DNA from: an uncultured Solirubrobacteraceae bacterium
Lineage (GTDB): Bacteria > Actinomycetota > Thermoleophilia > Solirubrobacterales > Solirubrobacteraceae
Direction of reading: 5' to 3'
NCBI GenBank assembly: GCA_902806175.1
Contig: CADCVQ010000054.1
Location: forward strand, 62,001-126,000
Length of the DNA stretch: 64,000 bases
Part shown: one piece after another, positions 53,274-61,317 of the stretch
How the letters are laid out: every line of letters starts with the position of its first letter
Position numbering within the stretch: the stretch's first letter is position 1
Translations under genes and position numbers: made by a program
The notes under the pieces: model-generated
Database searches by the model: none
Seen by the model: only the letters and a program-made list of their open reading frames with translations
What the model was told of the DNA's origin: nothing

Positions 53274-54869
53274 ATGCCGGCGCACGCCACCGCGGCCACG
53301 ACGATCGCCTGCGTGAGCCCGATCGACGGGACGCGCCTGGGCAGCGTCGCGGTGACCGCGCCCGCGGACGTGCCCGCCGCGGTCGCCGAAGCGGCCGAGG
53401 TCCAGCACCTGTGGGCGCAGCTGCGCTACGCCGACCGCGCGCGCTACCTGTCGCGCGCCGCGCAGGCGATCATCGACGAGTGGGACGAGCTTGTGCGGAT
53501 CATCGTCAACGAGCAGGGGCGACCGGTCGCCGAGGCCCAGACGATGGAGTTGCTGCCCGCCGTCGAGACGCTGCTCTGGCTCGCCGAGCACGGGCCGCGA
53601 ATCCTCGGTCCCGAGCGCGTCGGGCTGTCACGCTCGCTGCAGCCGGTCAAGCGCGCGCGGCTGACGTTCGAGCCGCTCGGCGTCGTCGCCGTCCTGACGC
53701 CGGGCGCCGAGCCGTTCGCGACCCCCTGCGGCGACATCGCGATCGCGTTGATGGGTGGAAACGGCGTCGTGCTGCATCCGTCCCCGCTGGCAGCCCTGGC
53801 CGCCGAGCGGATCGCACGCGCGTTCATGCGCGCGGGGCTCCCGGAGGGCCTGCTGCAGGTCGTGCACGGCGCGCCCGAGACGGCGCGCGCGCTCGTCTCC
53901 GCGCCGGATATCGCGCACGTGCGCTTCACCGGCTCCTCGCAGGCCGGTCGCGACGTCGGCGAGGCGTGCGCGCGCGAGCTCAAGCGCGCGACGATCGAGG
54001 TCGGCGGCAAGGACGCGATGCTCGTGCTCGCCGACGCCAACATCCCGCGCGCGGTGGCCGGCGCGATCTGGGGCGCGTTCGCCAACGCCGGCCAGTCGGG
54101 CGGCAGCCTCGCCCGCGCCTACGTTCTGGAGGAGCGCCTCGAGCGATTTCTCGCGGGTGTCGTGGTGCGGGCGCGCGAGCTGCGCGTCGGCCATCCCGGT
54201 GACGCCCGCACGGAGATCGGGCCGCTGCTGGCGGCCGACCGCGTGCAGCGGCTCGTCGTGTTCATCGACGAGGCCGTCGCGGCGGGCGCGACGCTGCACT
54301 GCGGCGGCGCGGTGACGGCGGCCGGGCGCACGGGCAGGTACTTCGCCCCCGCCGTCCTGTCGGGCGTCCCGCACGACGCGCGGCTGCTGCGCGAGGACGC
54401 ACCCGGGCCCTGGCTGGCGGTCGAGGCGGTCGGTTCCGAGCAGGCGGGCATCGCGCTGTGCAACGCGGGGATCGGCGGGCTGGGCGCATCGGTCTGGACG
54501 GCGGATCAGTACAAGGGCGCCCGCGTGGCGCGCGAGATCCGCGCCGGGATGGTCTGGATGAACGACCACGTCGTCACGCGCAGCGAGCCGCAGCTGCCGT
54601 GGGGCGCCGTGCACGGCAGCGGGATCGGCCGCGCGCGCGGCGTCGTCGCGCTGCGCGCGATGGTGGAGCCGAAGCTCGTCACGTGGGACCCGCCGGCCGG
54701 GCGGATGGCGTGGTGGCAGCCCTACGACGGCACGCTCGTCGCCGCCTGGCGGGCGCTCGCGCGGCTACGCTCGGCGCGCGACGCCGACCGCGAGCGCGGG
54801 TGGCGCAAGGGAGCGCTGCCGCTGGCGCGGGTGGCGGGGCGGTCGCTGCGCGCGGTGCGGCGGCGCTGA
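53274..54869 (+). CDS. Aldehyde dehydrogenase-like protein without catalytic cysteine
   Basis: 531 residues, ALDH fold throughout (FTGSSQAGRDV near 218, IEVGGKDAML near 241). The nucleophile region reads NAGQSGGSLA: Gly276 occupies the Cys position. The oxyanion loop TPWNF is TPGAEPF, the cofactor Lys in KPS is replaced by HPS, and the E-E-x-F-G-P element is EDAPGP. Several independent catalytic positions are changed, so it is probably not a dehydrogenase. There is a ~50-residue basic C-terminal extension. It lies 14 bases behind rarA and is likely cotranscribed. Confidence 0.85.
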   Translation: MPAHATAATTIACVSPIDGTRLGSVAVTAPADVPAAVAEAAEVQHLWAQLRYADRARYLSRAAQAIIDEWDELVRIIVNEQGRPVAEAQTMELLPAVETLLWLAEHGPRILGPERVGLSRSLQPVKRARLTFEPLGVVAVLTPGAEPFATPCGDIAIALMGGNGVVLHPSPLAALAAERIARAFMRAGLPEGLLQVVHGAPETARALVSAPDIAHVRFTGSSQAGRDVGEACARELKRATIEVGGKDAMLVLADANIPRAVAGAIWGAFANAGQSGGSLARAYVLEERLERFLAGVVVRARELRVGHPGDARTEIGPLLAADRVQRLVVFIDEAVAAGATLHCGGAVTAAGRTGRYFAPAVLSGVPHDARLLREDAPGPWLAVEAVGSEQAGIALCNAGIGGLGASVWTADQYKGARVAREIRAGMVWMNDHVVTRSEPQLPWGAVHGSGIGRARGVVALRAMVEPKLVTWDPPAGRMAWWQPYDGTLVAAWRALARLRSARDADRERGWRKGALPLARVAGRSLRAVRRR

Positions 54870-54921
54870 GAGCTCTGCCCTGCGGCTGCACACGCGCAGC
54901 GCCCAACCGCGGCGGCCGCCC

Positions 54922-55167
54922 TCACGTGCTCACGACGGGCGTCGGCGATGCCGATAAGGCGATCGCGACGGCGACGAGGTTGACGAGGGGCGCCAGCAGC
55001 GCGCGGAAGTACAGGCCGACCGCAAACCAGGACGAACGGGCCCGGCCGCCGCACGGCCGGTACCCATCGCCGCCGCGCGCGACGCCGCGGCTCACGCGCG
55101 ACGTCAGCCGCCTGACCACCGCGTTCTGGCGCAGGCGGCCGCAGGGAAGGCAGCCGGCGTGAGGCAT
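54922..55167 (-). CDS. Possible small membrane protein
   Basis: 81 codons with strongly G/C-biased third positions and a hydrophobic C-terminal half (SWFAVGLYFRALLAPL followed by NLVAVAIAL). No Shine-Dalgarno sequence and no recognised family; the composition is the main support. It faces away from the DUF3105 gene, whose start is 9 bases off. Confidence 0.4.
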   Translation of the reverse strand: MPHAGCLPCGRLRQNAVVRRLTSRVSRGVARGGDGYRPCGGRARSSWFAVGLYFRALLAPLVNLVAVAIALSASPTPVVST

Positions 55168-55175
55168 CGGTCACG

Positions 55176-55763
55176 ATGAGGGAGCGCCCTCATGCCCGGG
55201 AAGCGCGGCGCGACGAGTTGTATCCGTCTCCTCCGCCACACCGGCGAGCGCTCCTGCGGTACGTCGGTCTGTGGCTTGCGGCAGGCGCCGCCGTCGCGGC
55301 GCTCGGGCTGCAGCTGCTTCGCGGAGCGGGTGACGAAGTCAGCCTGCCGCCCGTACGCGAGACTGAGCTTGTGAGCGCGTCGACGGCCGCGAGATGCGAG
55401 CTGCGACGCGAGAGCGCGGAAGGGGTACTGCAGCCTGCCGCCAGCGGACGCGCGGGCAGCGCGAGCCGCCCGGGCATCTACGAACAGACGCCGCCGCAGC
55501 CGGCGCTGATCGGAGCGATCCGCCGCGGGATCATCGTGATCCACTACCGCCCTTCGCTCGACGAAGAACAGATCGAGCAGCTGCAGCGCGTACAGGAGGC
55601 CGTCCCGCTCGCGACGATCGTCACGCCGAACGAGAACATGCCCTTCGCGGTAGCCGTGACAGCTTGGCGACGACTGCTCGGCTGTCACAGCTTCCGCGCG
55701 GCGAGCGTCGACGCGATCCGCTTCTTCCGCGGGCGGTACATCGGCTCTGGCCCGGATCGATGA
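55176..55763 (+). CDS. DUF3105 family membrane-anchored protein
   Basis: 195 residues. Basic cytoplasmic N-terminus, one membrane helix (about residues 28-48), then an extracytoplasmic DUF3105 domain: IYEQTPPQPALIGAIRRG, IVIHYRPSL near residue 120, and ATIVTPNENMPFAVAVTAW near 145. The family has no established function. An insertion rich in Ser/Ala precedes the domain. Confidence 0.82.
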   Translation: MRERPHAREARRDELYPSPPPHRRALLRYVGLWLAAGAAVAALGLQLLRGAGDEVSLPPVRETELVSASTAARCELRRESAEGVLQPAASGRAGSASRPGIYEQTPPQPALIGAIRRGIIVIHYRPSLDEEQIEQLQRVQEAVPLATIVTPNENMPFAVAVTAWRRLLGCHSFRAASVDAIRFFRGRYIGSGPDR

Positions 55764-55922
55764 GGCGCCGGCGGGCGGTGATTCGCGCCGGATGAGGGTC
55801 ACAGACGGGCTCTATGGGGGTCGCCACCCAGGTTGCTCGGTCAAGCGCCGGAGAGAACCACCGGTACGGAGGGCGGCGAAAGCCTGCCGACACGATCGAC
55901 CGATCAAAGACCGGGTGACCGC

Positions 55923-56741
55923 ATGGGAGCAGCGATACCACTGGCAACGACGAGTCCTGCCGCGCGTCGCGATGCGGTGGCCGGCAGGGCCGTCAGCAGG
56001 CTGCCGTCGCGACCGGGGGCGCCGTCGCCGCACGACGGCGGGTGGACGGGCGACTTCGTGCGGGTGTTCGACGAGGACCCCGACCTGCTCAGCGGCCTGG
56101 ACAGGACCACGACAGACCTGCTGCGCCGCGGCGTGGTGGCACCGAAGCTGTGGATCGATCCGGGTTCGTGGGTGCCGCCGCCATGCCCGATGGGCCCGGG
56201 AAACTGCTTCGGGTTGCTCGTCCTCGACGGGCTGATCATGCGCGCGCTGTGCTTTGAGGGTCGCAACTGCCCTGAGCTGATCGGGGCCGGAGACGTGCTG
56301 CGCCCGTGGGATCCGGAGGAGCAGAGCTCGATCGCGGCTGCGGTGTCGTGGACGGCGCTGCAGCGCAGCACGGTCGCGATGCTCGACGAGCGTTTCGTGG
56401 CCGCCGTGCGGCGCTGGCCGAGCATCATGTCGCAGTTGCTGTCACGCACGGTGCAGCGGTCGCGGACGCTCGCCTTTCAGCTGGCGATCGTCCACGTGCG
56501 ACACGCGGACACGCGCATGCGCATGCTGCTGTGGCACCTCGCCGATCGTTGGGGTCGCGTCACGACCGGCGGCGTTCATGTGCCGCTTGCTCTCACGCAC
56601 GAGACGCTCGCCGACCTCACGTGCATGCGCCGCCCGACGGCCTCGACGGCGCTGCGGCGCCTGACGCGCAACGGCGAGCTCGAACGCAGGCGCGACGGCA
56701 GCTGGCTGCTCACCGGTGACGCACCGCAGCCGCCGGCGTGA
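55923..56741 (+). CDS. Crp/Fnr-family transcriptional regulator
   Basis: 272 residues. A cyclic-nucleotide-binding-like beta-barrel (LIGAGDVLRPWDPEEQ near residue 122), a dimerisation helix (RWPSIMSQLLSRTVQRSRTL), and a C-terminal winged helix with LTHETLADLTCMRRPTASTA near 222. The Arg and Glu that bind cAMP in Crp are not obvious, nor is an Fe-S cysteine set, so the signal is unknown. I chose the ATG at 55923; upstream in-frame starts run into low-complexity sequence. Convergent with the response regulator, 3 bases apart. Confidence 0.85.
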   Translation: MGAAIPLATTSPAARRDAVAGRAVSRLPSRPGAPSPHDGGWTGDFVRVFDEDPDLLSGLDRTTTDLLRRGVVAPKLWIDPGSWVPPPCPMGPGNCFGLLVLDGLIMRALCFEGRNCPELIGAGDVLRPWDPEEQSSIAAAVSWTALQRSTVAMLDERFVAAVRRWPSIMSQLLSRTVQRSRTLAFQLAIVHVRHADTRMRMLLWHLADRWGRVTTGGVHVPLALTHETLADLTCMRRPTASTALRRLTRNGELERRRDGSWLLTGDAPQPPA

Positions 56742-56744
56742 CCC

Positions 56745-57398
56745 TCACGGCTCGATCAGGCCGCGGCGCACGGCGTAGCGCGTCAGCGCGACGCGGTCGC
56801 GCAGCCCGAGCTTTTCCAGCACGTTTGATCGGTGCCGGTCGACGGTCTTTTCGCTGATGACGAGGATGTCGGCGATCTCCTTGGCGGTCAGGCCTTCGGC
56901 GATGAGCTTGACGACCTCCGATTCGCGTGCGGTCAGCGGATCTTCCGGCTGGCCATCGGGTCCGCGTTCGAGGTACTCGCGGATCAGCGCCGTCAGCGCG
57001 CTGGGGTAGACGAACGACTGCCCGCCGATGGCGGCGCGGCAGGCGACGACGAGATCCTCGTGCGCCGCGGACTTGAGCACGTAGCCGCAGGCGCCGGCCC
57101 GCAGCGCCTCGAAGAAGAACTGCTCGTTGTCGTGCATCGACAAGATCAGCACGCGCAGGTCGGGCCGGTGCTCGCGCAGCTGACGCGCCGCTTGCAGACC
57201 GGTCAGGCGCGGCATGGACACGTCGAGGACGGCCAGATCAAGCTCGGTCGACAACGCGACCTGCAGCGCCTCGCTCCCATCCGAGGCTTCGGCGACCACT
57301 TCGAAATCCGGCTCCTCGTCGAGCAGGCGCTTGACGCCATGGCGCAAGATCGCGTGATCGTCGGCGACCAGCACGCGACTCTTGCGCTGCGTCGTCAT
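56745..57398 (-). CDS. NarL/LuxR-type response regulator
   Basis: 217 residues. Receiver domain with VADDHAILRHGV at the N-terminus, phospho-acceptor Asp in LAVLDVSMPRLTG near residue 59, and KSAA near 109. The C-terminal LuxR helix-turn-helix contains LTARESEVVKLIAEGLTAKE near 154 and SEKTVDRHRSNVLEKL. It forms a pair with the kinase just upstream (ATGA overlap) and should activate transcription when phosphorylated. Target genes are not identifiable; the RTX, STAS and DUF2231 genes are close candidates. Confidence 0.95.
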   Translation of the reverse strand: MTTQRKSRVLVADDHAILRHGVKRLLDEEPDFEVVAEASDGSEALQVALSTELDLAVLDVSMPRLTGLQAARQLREHRPDLRVLILSMHDNEQFFFEALRAGACGYVLKSAAHEDLVVACRAAIGGQSFVYPSALTALIREYLERGPDGQPEDPLTARESEVVKLIAEGLTAKEIADILVISEKTVDRHRSNVLEKLGLRDRVALTRYAVRRGLIEP

Positions 57399-58297
57399 CG
57401 CGAGCGTTGCTCGCTCGACACCCGCAGACGGACCTGGGTTCCGCGTCCGCTGGCACCGGTCGTGATCCTCAGGTCGCCACCCACCATGACGGCGCGCTCG
57501 CGCATGAAGCGCAGACCCCCGTTGCCCGCCGGCTCGCCATCCATGCCGCGCCCGTCGTCGCGGACGGCCAGCACCACACCCTCGGGATCGTTCTTGAGCG
57601 TCACCTCGGCGTGCGTGGCGCGGGCGTGCCGGATGACGTTCGTCAGGCTCTCCTGTGCCACGCGGTAGAGCACGAGCTCGGCATCCGGAGCAAGCGGCGC
57701 GAGACTGCGTTCGAGGTCGCGCTCGATGACCAGCCCGGTGCGCGCCGACAGGCGCTCGATGAGGTTCGTCAGGGCGGGCACGAGGCCAAGTTCGTCGAGT
57801 GCCTCGGGACGCAGCTGGCGGGCAAGCGATCGGACATCGTCGACGAGCTGCAGTGCCGAGTCCCGCGCGTCGATCGCCTCCGCGCGCGTACCGTCGGAAG
57901 AGCGCTCCGCCAGGCGGTTGAGCTGCAGTGCCATGGCCGTCAGCGACTGGCCGATCTCGTCGTGCAACTCGCCTGCCAGGCGACGGCGCTCATCCTCTTG
58001 TGCGGCCGACGCGCGCCGGGCGCTGTCGCGCCGCTCGGTCTCGAGTCGGTCGAGCATCGCGTTGAACGACTGCGCCAGCAGCGTGACCTCCGAGGCGGGG
58101 CCCGGAGACTCGAGTCGCTGCCCGGGCCGCAACGGGTCGACGCGGGCCATGAGCGTCGTCAGCTTCGACAGGGGCGCGAACGCGCGGCGCATCAGCAGCA
58201 CGTTGATGACGAGGGTCGCGACCAGGCCGGCGCTCAGCACGAGGACGCGCCCGTTGGCCGGCTCGACGGTCAGGACGAGGCAGACGACCGCGAGCAC
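57395..58297 (-). CDS. Membrane sensor histidine kinase (NarL partner type)
   Basis: 300 residues from the GTG at 58297: membrane segments, HAMP-like region (APLSKLTTLMARVD), HisKA_3 domain with LAGELHDEIGQSL (phospho-His near residue 112), and HATPase_c with NVIRHARATHAEV and VRDDGRGM. The frame continues upstream through PFIPLFWRLFIPNATVL, which matches the usual N-terminus of such kinases, yet contains no ATG, GTG or TTG before a stop; CTG at 58318 is the only near-cognate start. The annotated start may therefore be too short. Confidence 0.88.
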   Translation of the reverse strand: MLAVVCLVLTVEPANGRVLVLSAGLVATLVINVLLMRRAFAPLSKLTTLMARVDPLRPGQRLESPGPASEVTLLAQSFNAMLDRLETERRDSARRASAAQEDERRRLAGELHDEIGQSLTAMALQLNRLAERSSDGTRAEAIDARDSALQLVDDVRSLARQLRPEALDELGLVPALTNLIERLSARTGLVIERDLERSLAPLAPDAELVLYRVAQESLTNVIRHARATHAEVTLKNDPEGVVLAVRDDGRGMDGEPAGNGGLRFMRERAVMVGGDLRITTGASGRGTQVRLRVSSEQRSR

Positions 58298-58375
58298 GGT
58301 CGCGTTGGGGATGAACAGACGCCAGAAGAGCGGGATGAACGGACGCGTGGCCCCCTCAGCGTAGTGGCCTCACGG

Positions 58376-58406
58376 GCGGGCGGGCGGCTTGTCGCCGCCC
58401 GCCCGC
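58376..58406 (-). terminator. Perfect 13-bp hairpin downstream of the RTX gene
   Basis: GCGGGCGGGCGGC, loop TTGTC, and the exact complement. It lies 51 bases past the stop of the RTX-like gene and just ahead of the kinase gene on the same strand, so it should insulate the two-component operon from RTX transcription. Confidence 0.75.
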
Positions 58407-58425
58407 TGTCGCACCCGCCGCCTAG

Positions 58426-58459
58426 TAGTGGGTCGCCCAGGTTCGTGGGCGGTCCACTA
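58426..58459 (-). terminator. Nested hairpin overlapping the RTX stop codon
   Basis: An outer stem TAGTGG/CCACTA and inner stem CGCCCA/TGGGCG separated by small internal loops. It includes the stop codon, followed within 20 bases by the 13-bp hairpin; together they form a tandem terminator or a 3'-end stabilising structure. Confidence 0.55.
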
Positions 58460-59290
58460 GCCCTGCGTGACCAGGCGTAGCCGGAAGACGCGCTCGCAGC
58501 CGATCACGCGGTCGGTTGCGTCGGCGCGGACGGTGTCGCTGCCCGTCCCGCAGTTGATCGTCTCGACGCTGCCGTTGGCTGCATCGATGACGTCGCGCCC
58601 CGCACCGCCGGAGTAGCGGTTGCGTCCGTCGCCGCCGTCGATCAGGTCGTTGCCGGCACCGCCGATCAGTCGGTCGCTTTCCAGGCCGCCGGCGAGGCGG
58701 TCGTTGCCGTCGCCGCCTCTGATCGTGTCGTCGTCGTCGCCGCCGGACAAGCGATCTGACTGATCGCCGCCATCGAGCTCGTCGTCTCCCAGGCCACCCT
58801 CGAGAAAGTCGACTCCGCTGCCACCATCAAGCTCGTCCGCGCCGCGACCGCCGTTGATGTCGTCGGGGCCGTCCTCGCCGAGCAGCTCGTCGTCTCCCAG
58901 GCCGCCGGACACGAAGTCAAAGCCGTCGCCGCCCAGGACGCGGTCGGCATCGGCGCCACCGCTCAGGTCGTCGGGACCCTCCTCGCCGAAGATCGTGTCG
59001 CGGCCGGATCCGCCCTGGATCTCGTCAAAGCCGCCGCCGCCGCGCACGCAGTCATTGGCCTGCAGCGCGTTGACGAGGTCGTCACCGGCACCGGCCAGGA
59101 TGCGATCGGCACCCGCCGTTCCATTCAGCGTCTCGCCAGCCGCCGTCCCCATGATCGGAGCCTGCGCCTCGTTCGGACACGCCTGCGAACCGCCGCCCTG
59201 CGCACCCACCGACACACCAAGCACGAGCGACAGGCCGACGGCAAGGCCGCCACTGCACATCACACGAGACCGTCGAGAAGTAACTGGCAT
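58457..59290 (-). CDS. Secreted RTX-like calcium-binding repeat protein
   Basis: 277 residues. Signal peptide (to about residue 30, SVGAQG), then roughly a dozen nonapeptide repeats of the GGxGxDxLx type (for example GGDGNDRLAGG and GGAGNDLIDGG) spanning residues 55-240. A C-terminal segment with two Cys (INCGTG and IGCERV) may close a disulfide. Such repeats fold as a calcium-bound beta-roll after export. The protein is small and has no enzymatic domain. GAAAGG lies about 8 bases upstream, and an 18-bp palindrome precedes the promoter region. Confidence 0.9.
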   Translation of the reverse strand: MPVTSRRSRVMCSGGLAVGLSLVLGVSVGAQGGGSQACPNEAQAPIMGTAAGETLNGTAGADRILAGAGDDLVNALQANDCVRGGGGFDEIQGGSGRDTIFGEEGPDDLSGGADADRVLGGDGFDFVSGGLGDDELLGEDGPDDINGGRGADELDGGSGVDFLEGGLGDDELDGGDQSDRLSGGDDDDTIRGGDGNDRLAGGLESDRLIGGAGNDLIDGGDGRNRYSGGAGRDVIDAANGSVETINCGTGSDTVRADATDRVIGCERVFRLRLVTQG

Positions 59291-59365
59291 CAGAGCCTTT
59301 CACTCGGATGAACGAGAACAGCAACTCGGCATCCGATACCCACACCCCCGAGCACCAGCAGCACC

Positions 59366-59383
59366 GTGTCAGCCAGCTGACAC
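59366..59383. promoter_or_regulatory. 18-bp palindrome upstream of the RTX gene
   Basis: GTGTCAGC, two bases, GCTGACAC: perfect 8-bp arms. Located about 76 bases before the RTX start on the minus strand, and 24 bases upstream of GGGTAT (complement of 59336-59341), a possible -10 of the stress-sigma type although no GTTT box is at the expected distance. Suits a dimeric repressor or activator. Confidence 0.5.
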
Positions 59384-59430
59384 GCGCTTCGTCGGCGCAC
59401 CCGCTCGTGCCGCCGACCGGCGGCTGCGGT

Positions 59431-59802
59431 TCAGTCGGCGAACGGCAGTTGATCTTCCAGGCCCGTGAGCTGCAGCACGCGCTGAACCGCCGCGCCTCCC
59501 CGCAGCAGCACGAAGCGGTCGGCGTCCGCACGTGACCGCGCGGCGGCGCTGACGAGCAGCCGGATGCCCGTGGAGTCGATGAACGTCACGCCCGAGAGGT
59601 CGAGGAGGATCGAATCGGCGTCGCCGGCTTCCGCGCGCACAAGCTCGTCCTGGACCGCGTCGGCATTGGCCAGGTCGAGCTCGCCGAACAGGCAGATGCT
59701 GTGAACAGCGCCTTCGCGCTCGGCCGTCAGCGTCAGGTCGCCGAGCCTGACGAGGTCGCGGGCTCGCACCGGCGCGCGATCCGCAGGAACGGCATTGATC
59801 AT
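59431..59802 (-). CDS. STAS-domain anti-sigma factor antagonist-like protein
   Basis: 123 residues of the SpoIIAA/RsbV type: ICLFGELDLANADAVQ near residue 36 and SGVTFIDSTGIRLLV near 70, where the Ser of DSTG is the usual phosphorylation site. Unphosphorylated STAS proteins bind anti-sigma kinases and free a stress sigma factor. No anti-sigma kinase is nearby. GGGAGG 7 bases upstream fixes the start. Confidence 0.9.
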   Translation of the reverse strand: MINAVPADRAPVRARDLVRLGDLTLTAEREGAVHSICLFGELDLANADAVQDELVRAEAGDADSILLDLSGVTFIDSTGIRLLVSAAARSRADADRFVLLRGGAAVQRVLQLTGLEDQLPFAD

Positions 59803-59924
59803 GACAACCTCCCTGGTTCGCGAGTCCTCTCGCTGCCACGTCGTGGCGGCAATGTCCTCGCGGGAGCGGCCCCCGCCGTGCGCCTTGCTGTCGGAGCGCT
59901 TGGCGACGCGGATGATACAGGGCT

Positions 59925-59941
59925 GTCCATCACAGATGGAC
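59925..59941. promoter_or_regulatory. 17-bp dyad upstream of the STAS gene
   Basis: GTCCATC, three bases, GATGGAC. On the minus strand it lies 7 bases upstream of TATCAT (complement of 59912-59917), a candidate -10, so it would overlap the -35 region. The 201-base gap around it holds no gene. Confidence 0.45.
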
Positions 59942-60003
59942 GGTGTGGCGCGTTTGTCCCCAGAGCCCGCAATGCACACGCGCGTGCTCGCGCGGCCGCC
60001 GTC

Positions 60004-60678
60004 CTACAACCGGTACCTGGCGGCCTGAGAGGCGGCGTGCGCCCGCGTCGACACCTCGGGCTCAGCCGGCTCCCCCCGCGCGTCGGAACTCGTGTCCGTC
60101 CCCGCGGGCGCGGCGACCGGCTGCTCAACGGGCGCCACCCCAACCTCGCGCTGCGAGTGGCGACTGGCGGCGGCCTGCTCCTCGATTCGCCCGGGGATCA
60201 GCGCGTCGGCGACGGACACGTCCTGCTTGACGACCCGCACGCCGTACACGTACGCGAGCGCGCCGCCGAGCGTTCCGCCGACGACGAGCAGGCCGAACGC
60301 CACGAGCCCGAGCAGCAAGCCCAGCGCCGTGACCTCGCCCTCCAGGTAGCCCGGGCGCTGCGCGAACCATGCTGCGGCGAACACGGCCGTCCCCGCCAGC
60401 ATCACCGCGAGGTGGACGTTCGCGATCTTGCGCTTGGCCGTCCCCTTGGCGAGGTCAGACCAGTCGAGCAGCCCGGTCAGGGACGTCGGCACGGCAACGA
60501 TCAGCCCGCCCGATATCGCCAGCAGGCCCCCCTTTGCCATAGCCTCTTGCTCGAAGCCCAGGGCGCCGACGACGAGCATCGCGACGCCGACGGTATAGGC
60601 GCCGACGCTGACGTCGGTCAGCGGCGCGTGCGACGGTTTGCCGGGGAATCCCTTGACGAGCGAGACGAGGGAACTCAT
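60004..60678 (-). CDS. DUF2231 family membrane protein
   Basis: 224 residues. SHAPLTDVSVGAYTVG near residue 16 is the DUF2231 start signature, followed by four hydrophobic segments (GLLAISGGLIVAVPTSLTG, ANVHLAVMLAGTAVFAAAW and others) and a disordered Ala/Glu-rich tail of ~60 residues. His residues in the first and third helices (SHAPL and NVHLAV) suggest heme or metal binding, not proven. AAGGAG about 10 bases upstream supports this ATG. Confidence 0.85.
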   Translation of the reverse strand: MSSLVSLVKGFPGKPSHAPLTDVSVGAYTVGVAMLVVGALGFEQEAMAKGGLLAISGGLIVAVPTSLTGLLDWSDLAKGTAKRKIANVHLAVMLAGTAVFAAAWFAQRPGYLEGEVTALGLLLGLVAFGLLVVGGTLGGALAYVYGVRVVKQDVSVADALIPGRIEEQAAASRHSQREVGVAPVEQPVAAPAGTDTSSDARGEPAEPEVSTRAHAASQAARYRL

Positions 60679-60909
60679 GGGCCACGACTCCTTCCGGACG
60701 CGTTTGCGCGCGTGTGCGGGCACGCGCCCGCATCGACCGCCACTACGCGCCGGCGCGCCGCGCGGATCAGGGCGGCGCAGCGCCCGGCGCGCCGCCGCTC
60801 GGACTCACCGCGGAACCCGCATCCGGGCCGCGGGCGCATGTCGGCCGTCGACGCCTCTCGTCCTGACGGTGAATGATCTGCTCGCGCGTGAGCGGCGCAA
60901 TAGCTGTCG

Positions 60910-61317
60910 ATGTCCAAGCCGCTTTCACAACGTCTTGATCGCGGCCTCGCGCTCCTCGGCGCAGCCCTCATCGTTGCGACCGGCGTCGTGTTCGTCGCCC
61001 ACGACGGGGCGCCCAGCGCGGCGGAAACCCAGCGAGCGGCCAGCCCCGCGAAGGCGATCGACGCGGTGCAGATCAAGACCTTCCTGTACGAGCCCGCGGC
61101 GATCACCGTCCCGGTCGGCACGAAGATCACGTTCACCAACGAAGACAGCGCGCCGCACACGGCGACGTCCGGGCCGTCGCCCAACCCCGACGGCGTGTTC
61201 GACACCGACATCCTGAAGAAGGGTCAGAGCACGGCCGTCAAGCTGACGAAGGCCGGCACGTTTGCCTATTACTGCACCCTGCACCCGTTCATGAAGGCGA
61301 CCGTGACCGTCAGATGA
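60910..61317 (+). CDS. Membrane-anchored cupredoxin
   Basis: 135 residues. An N-terminal hydrophobic helix (about residues 12-30) acts as signal or anchor. The beta-barrel carries a complete type-1 copper site: His83 (SAPHTATS), Cys122, His125 and Met128 (YYCTLHPFM). Blue copper proteins of this size shuttle electrons outside the membrane. Translationally coupled (ATGA) to the next membrane protein. Confidence 0.9.
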   Translation: MSKPLSQRLDRGLALLGAALIVATGVVFVAHDGAPSAAETQRAASPAKAIDAVQIKTFLYEPAAITVPVGTKITFTNEDSAPHTATSGPSPNPDGVFDTDILKKGQSTAVKLTKAGTFAYYCTLHPFMKATVTVR

